Source: Ramlibacter sp. (GTDB lineage: Bacteria > Pseudomonadota > Gammaproteobacteria > Burkholderiales > Burkholderiaceae_C). Taken from it: a stretch of 6,754 bases of DNA. The position numbers and the translations under genes are program-made. Location of the stretch: NCBI GenBank assembly GCA_025351615.1, contig JANXVP010000124.1:1-6754 (forward strand), written 5' to 3'. The notes beneath the pieces are model-generated. The model made no database searches. It was not told the origin of the DNA and saw only the letters and a list, made by a program, of their open reading frames with translations. This document shows positions 5,940-6,754 of this stretch, piece after piece (position 1 is the first letter of the stretch; each line of letters opens with the position of its first letter).

Positions 5940-6754
5940 ATGACCGGCAAAAAAGAACAGCGCGACGGCCTCGAGAAGGGGCTGACCAATTACGGCGACA
6001 CCGAGTTCTCGCTGTTCCTGCGCAAGGCATTCATCAAGGGGGCGGGCTACACCGACGATGCGCTGTCACGCCGTGTGGTCGGCATCGTCAACACCGGCAG
6101 CGGCTTCAATCCCTGCCATGGCAATGCGCCGCAACTGGTGGAAGCCGTCAAACGCGGCGTGATGCTGGCTGGCGGAATCCCGATCGACTTTCCGACCATC
6201 TCGATCCATGAAAGCTTTGCCCACCCCACCAGCATGTACCTGCGCAACCTGATGTCGATGGACGTCGAGGAAATGGTGCGGGCCCAGCCGATGGACGCCG
6301 TGGTGCTGATCGGCGGCTGCGACAAGACGGTGCCGGCGGAGCTGATGGGGGCGATCTCGGCGGGCGTGCCGGCGATCCAGCTGGTCACCGGTTCAATGCT
6401 GACCGGCTCGAACCGGGGGGAGCGGGTCGGCGCCTGTACCGACTGCCGGCGGTTCTGGGCCAGTTTTCGCGGCGACCAGATCGACGCGCAGGAAATTGCG
6501 GAGGTGAATAACCAGCTGGTCGCCAGCGTCGGCACCTGTTCGGTGATGGGCACGGCCAGCACCATGGCCTGCATCGCCGAGGCGCTCGGGATGACGGTGC
6601 CTGGCGGCGCCTCGCCGCCGGCGGTGACGGCCGACCGCATCCGCGTCGCCGAGGAAACGGGTGCGCGCGCCGTGCAGATGGCCAAGGACGGCCTGACGAT
6701 CGACAAGATCCTGACGCCGGCCGCCTTCGAGAACGCGATGCGGGTACTGCTAGC
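5940..6754 (+). CDS. IlvD/Edd-family dehydratase, probable sugar-acid dehydratase (N-terminal 271 residues; cut by window edge)
   Basis: This cytoplasmic iron-sulfur enzyme removes water from a 2,3-dihydroxy acid to give a 2-keto acid. The reading frame is open to the window end; family members are about 550-620 residues. Cys59 (NPCHGN), Cys127 (GGCDKT) and Cys200 (GTCSVMGTASTM) are the three cluster cysteines. Glu91, Asp128 and Lys129 fit the Mg2+ site, Lys129 being the residue carbamylated in characterised members. Cys59 is absent from E. coli IlvD, which holds a [4Fe-4S] cluster. The 59/127/200 positions match, as I recall them, the [2Fe-2S] L-arabinonate dehydratase of Rhizobium leguminosarum. 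Sugar-acid dehydratase is thus favoured over the IlvD enzyme of branched amino acid synthesis. ATG 5940 is the only start codon in this frame after the upstream region; its ribosome binding site is weak. It is divergent from the TAXI-TRAP operon, suggesting that the transporter feeds it. Confidence 0.9.
   Translation, partial: MTGKKEQRDGLEKGLTNYGDTEFSLFLRKAFIKGAGYTDDALSRRVVGIVNTGSGFNPCHGNAPQLVEAVKRGVMLAGGIPIDFPTISIHESFAHPTSMYLRNLMSMDVEEMVRAQPMDAVVLIGGCDKTVPAELMGAISAGVPAIQLVTGSMLTGSNRGERVGACTDCRRFWASFRGDQIDAQEIAEVNNQLVASVGTCSVMGTASTMACIAEALGMTVPGGASPPAVTADRIRVAEETGARAVQMAKDGLTIDKILTPAAFENAMRVLL

Noticed and set aside
5885..6211. Small protein gene starting at ATG 5885 with the GGGAGG site
   Set aside because: Most of it overlaps the dehydratase in another frame and its product is an Arg-rich shadow. 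The ribosome binding site is noted as a finding, but a functional protein is not supported.
1..6754. Mobile element, CRISPR array, tRNA, or integration site
   Set aside because: No terminal inverted repeats, transposase, spaced repeats, or tRNA-like segments were seen. All long stretches are explained by housekeeping or transport genes.

Overview
The window is GC-rich DNA with tightly packed genes. It reads like a betaproteobacterial chromosome. The evidence is the metX-metW pair joined by a 4-base overlap, the wording of the MetX protein, and TAXI-type TRAP transporter genes. This placement comes from protein character alone, and I cannot name the genus. I see no mobile elements, tRNA or rRNA genes, CRISPR arrays or phage genes.

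Layout from left to right: (1) Bases 1-772, minus strand, hold the N-terminal 257 residues of an Amt-family ammonium channel, cut by the left edge. (2) Bases 773-985 form a divergent control region. It holds an extended -10 promoter, an RNA element that matches the SAM-II (SAM-alpha) riboswitch, and an intrinsic terminator ending 13 bases before metX. (3) Bases 986-2757, plus strand, hold metX (homoserine O-acyltransferase) and metW. These carry the acylation step that commits homoserine to methionine. (4) Bases 2737-5748, minus strand, hold a two-gene TRAP transporter: a secreted TAXI-family binding protein followed by a fused small-plus-large membrane subunit. Its 3' end overlaps metW tail to tail by 21 bases. 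(5) Bases 5749-5939 form a second divergent control region, with a good sigma70-like promoter and ribosome binding site for the transporter. (6) From 5940 to the right edge, plus strand, lies the first half of an IlvD/Edd-family dehydratase. Its three cysteines are spaced as in the [2Fe-2S] sugar-acid dehydratases.

Two functional units stand out. The first is a methionine module. SAM would fold the leader RNA, let the terminator form and shut off metXW; without SAM, the conserved 3' end of the aptamer can instead pair with the terminator loop. The second is a probable uptake-and-breakdown module, in which the TAXI transporter imports a small carboxylate and the divergently transcribed dehydratase acts on it. 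The substrate is not determined by the sequence. The most notable observation is the compact riboswitch, antiterminator and terminator leader in front of metX. I found no clearly unprecedented system.
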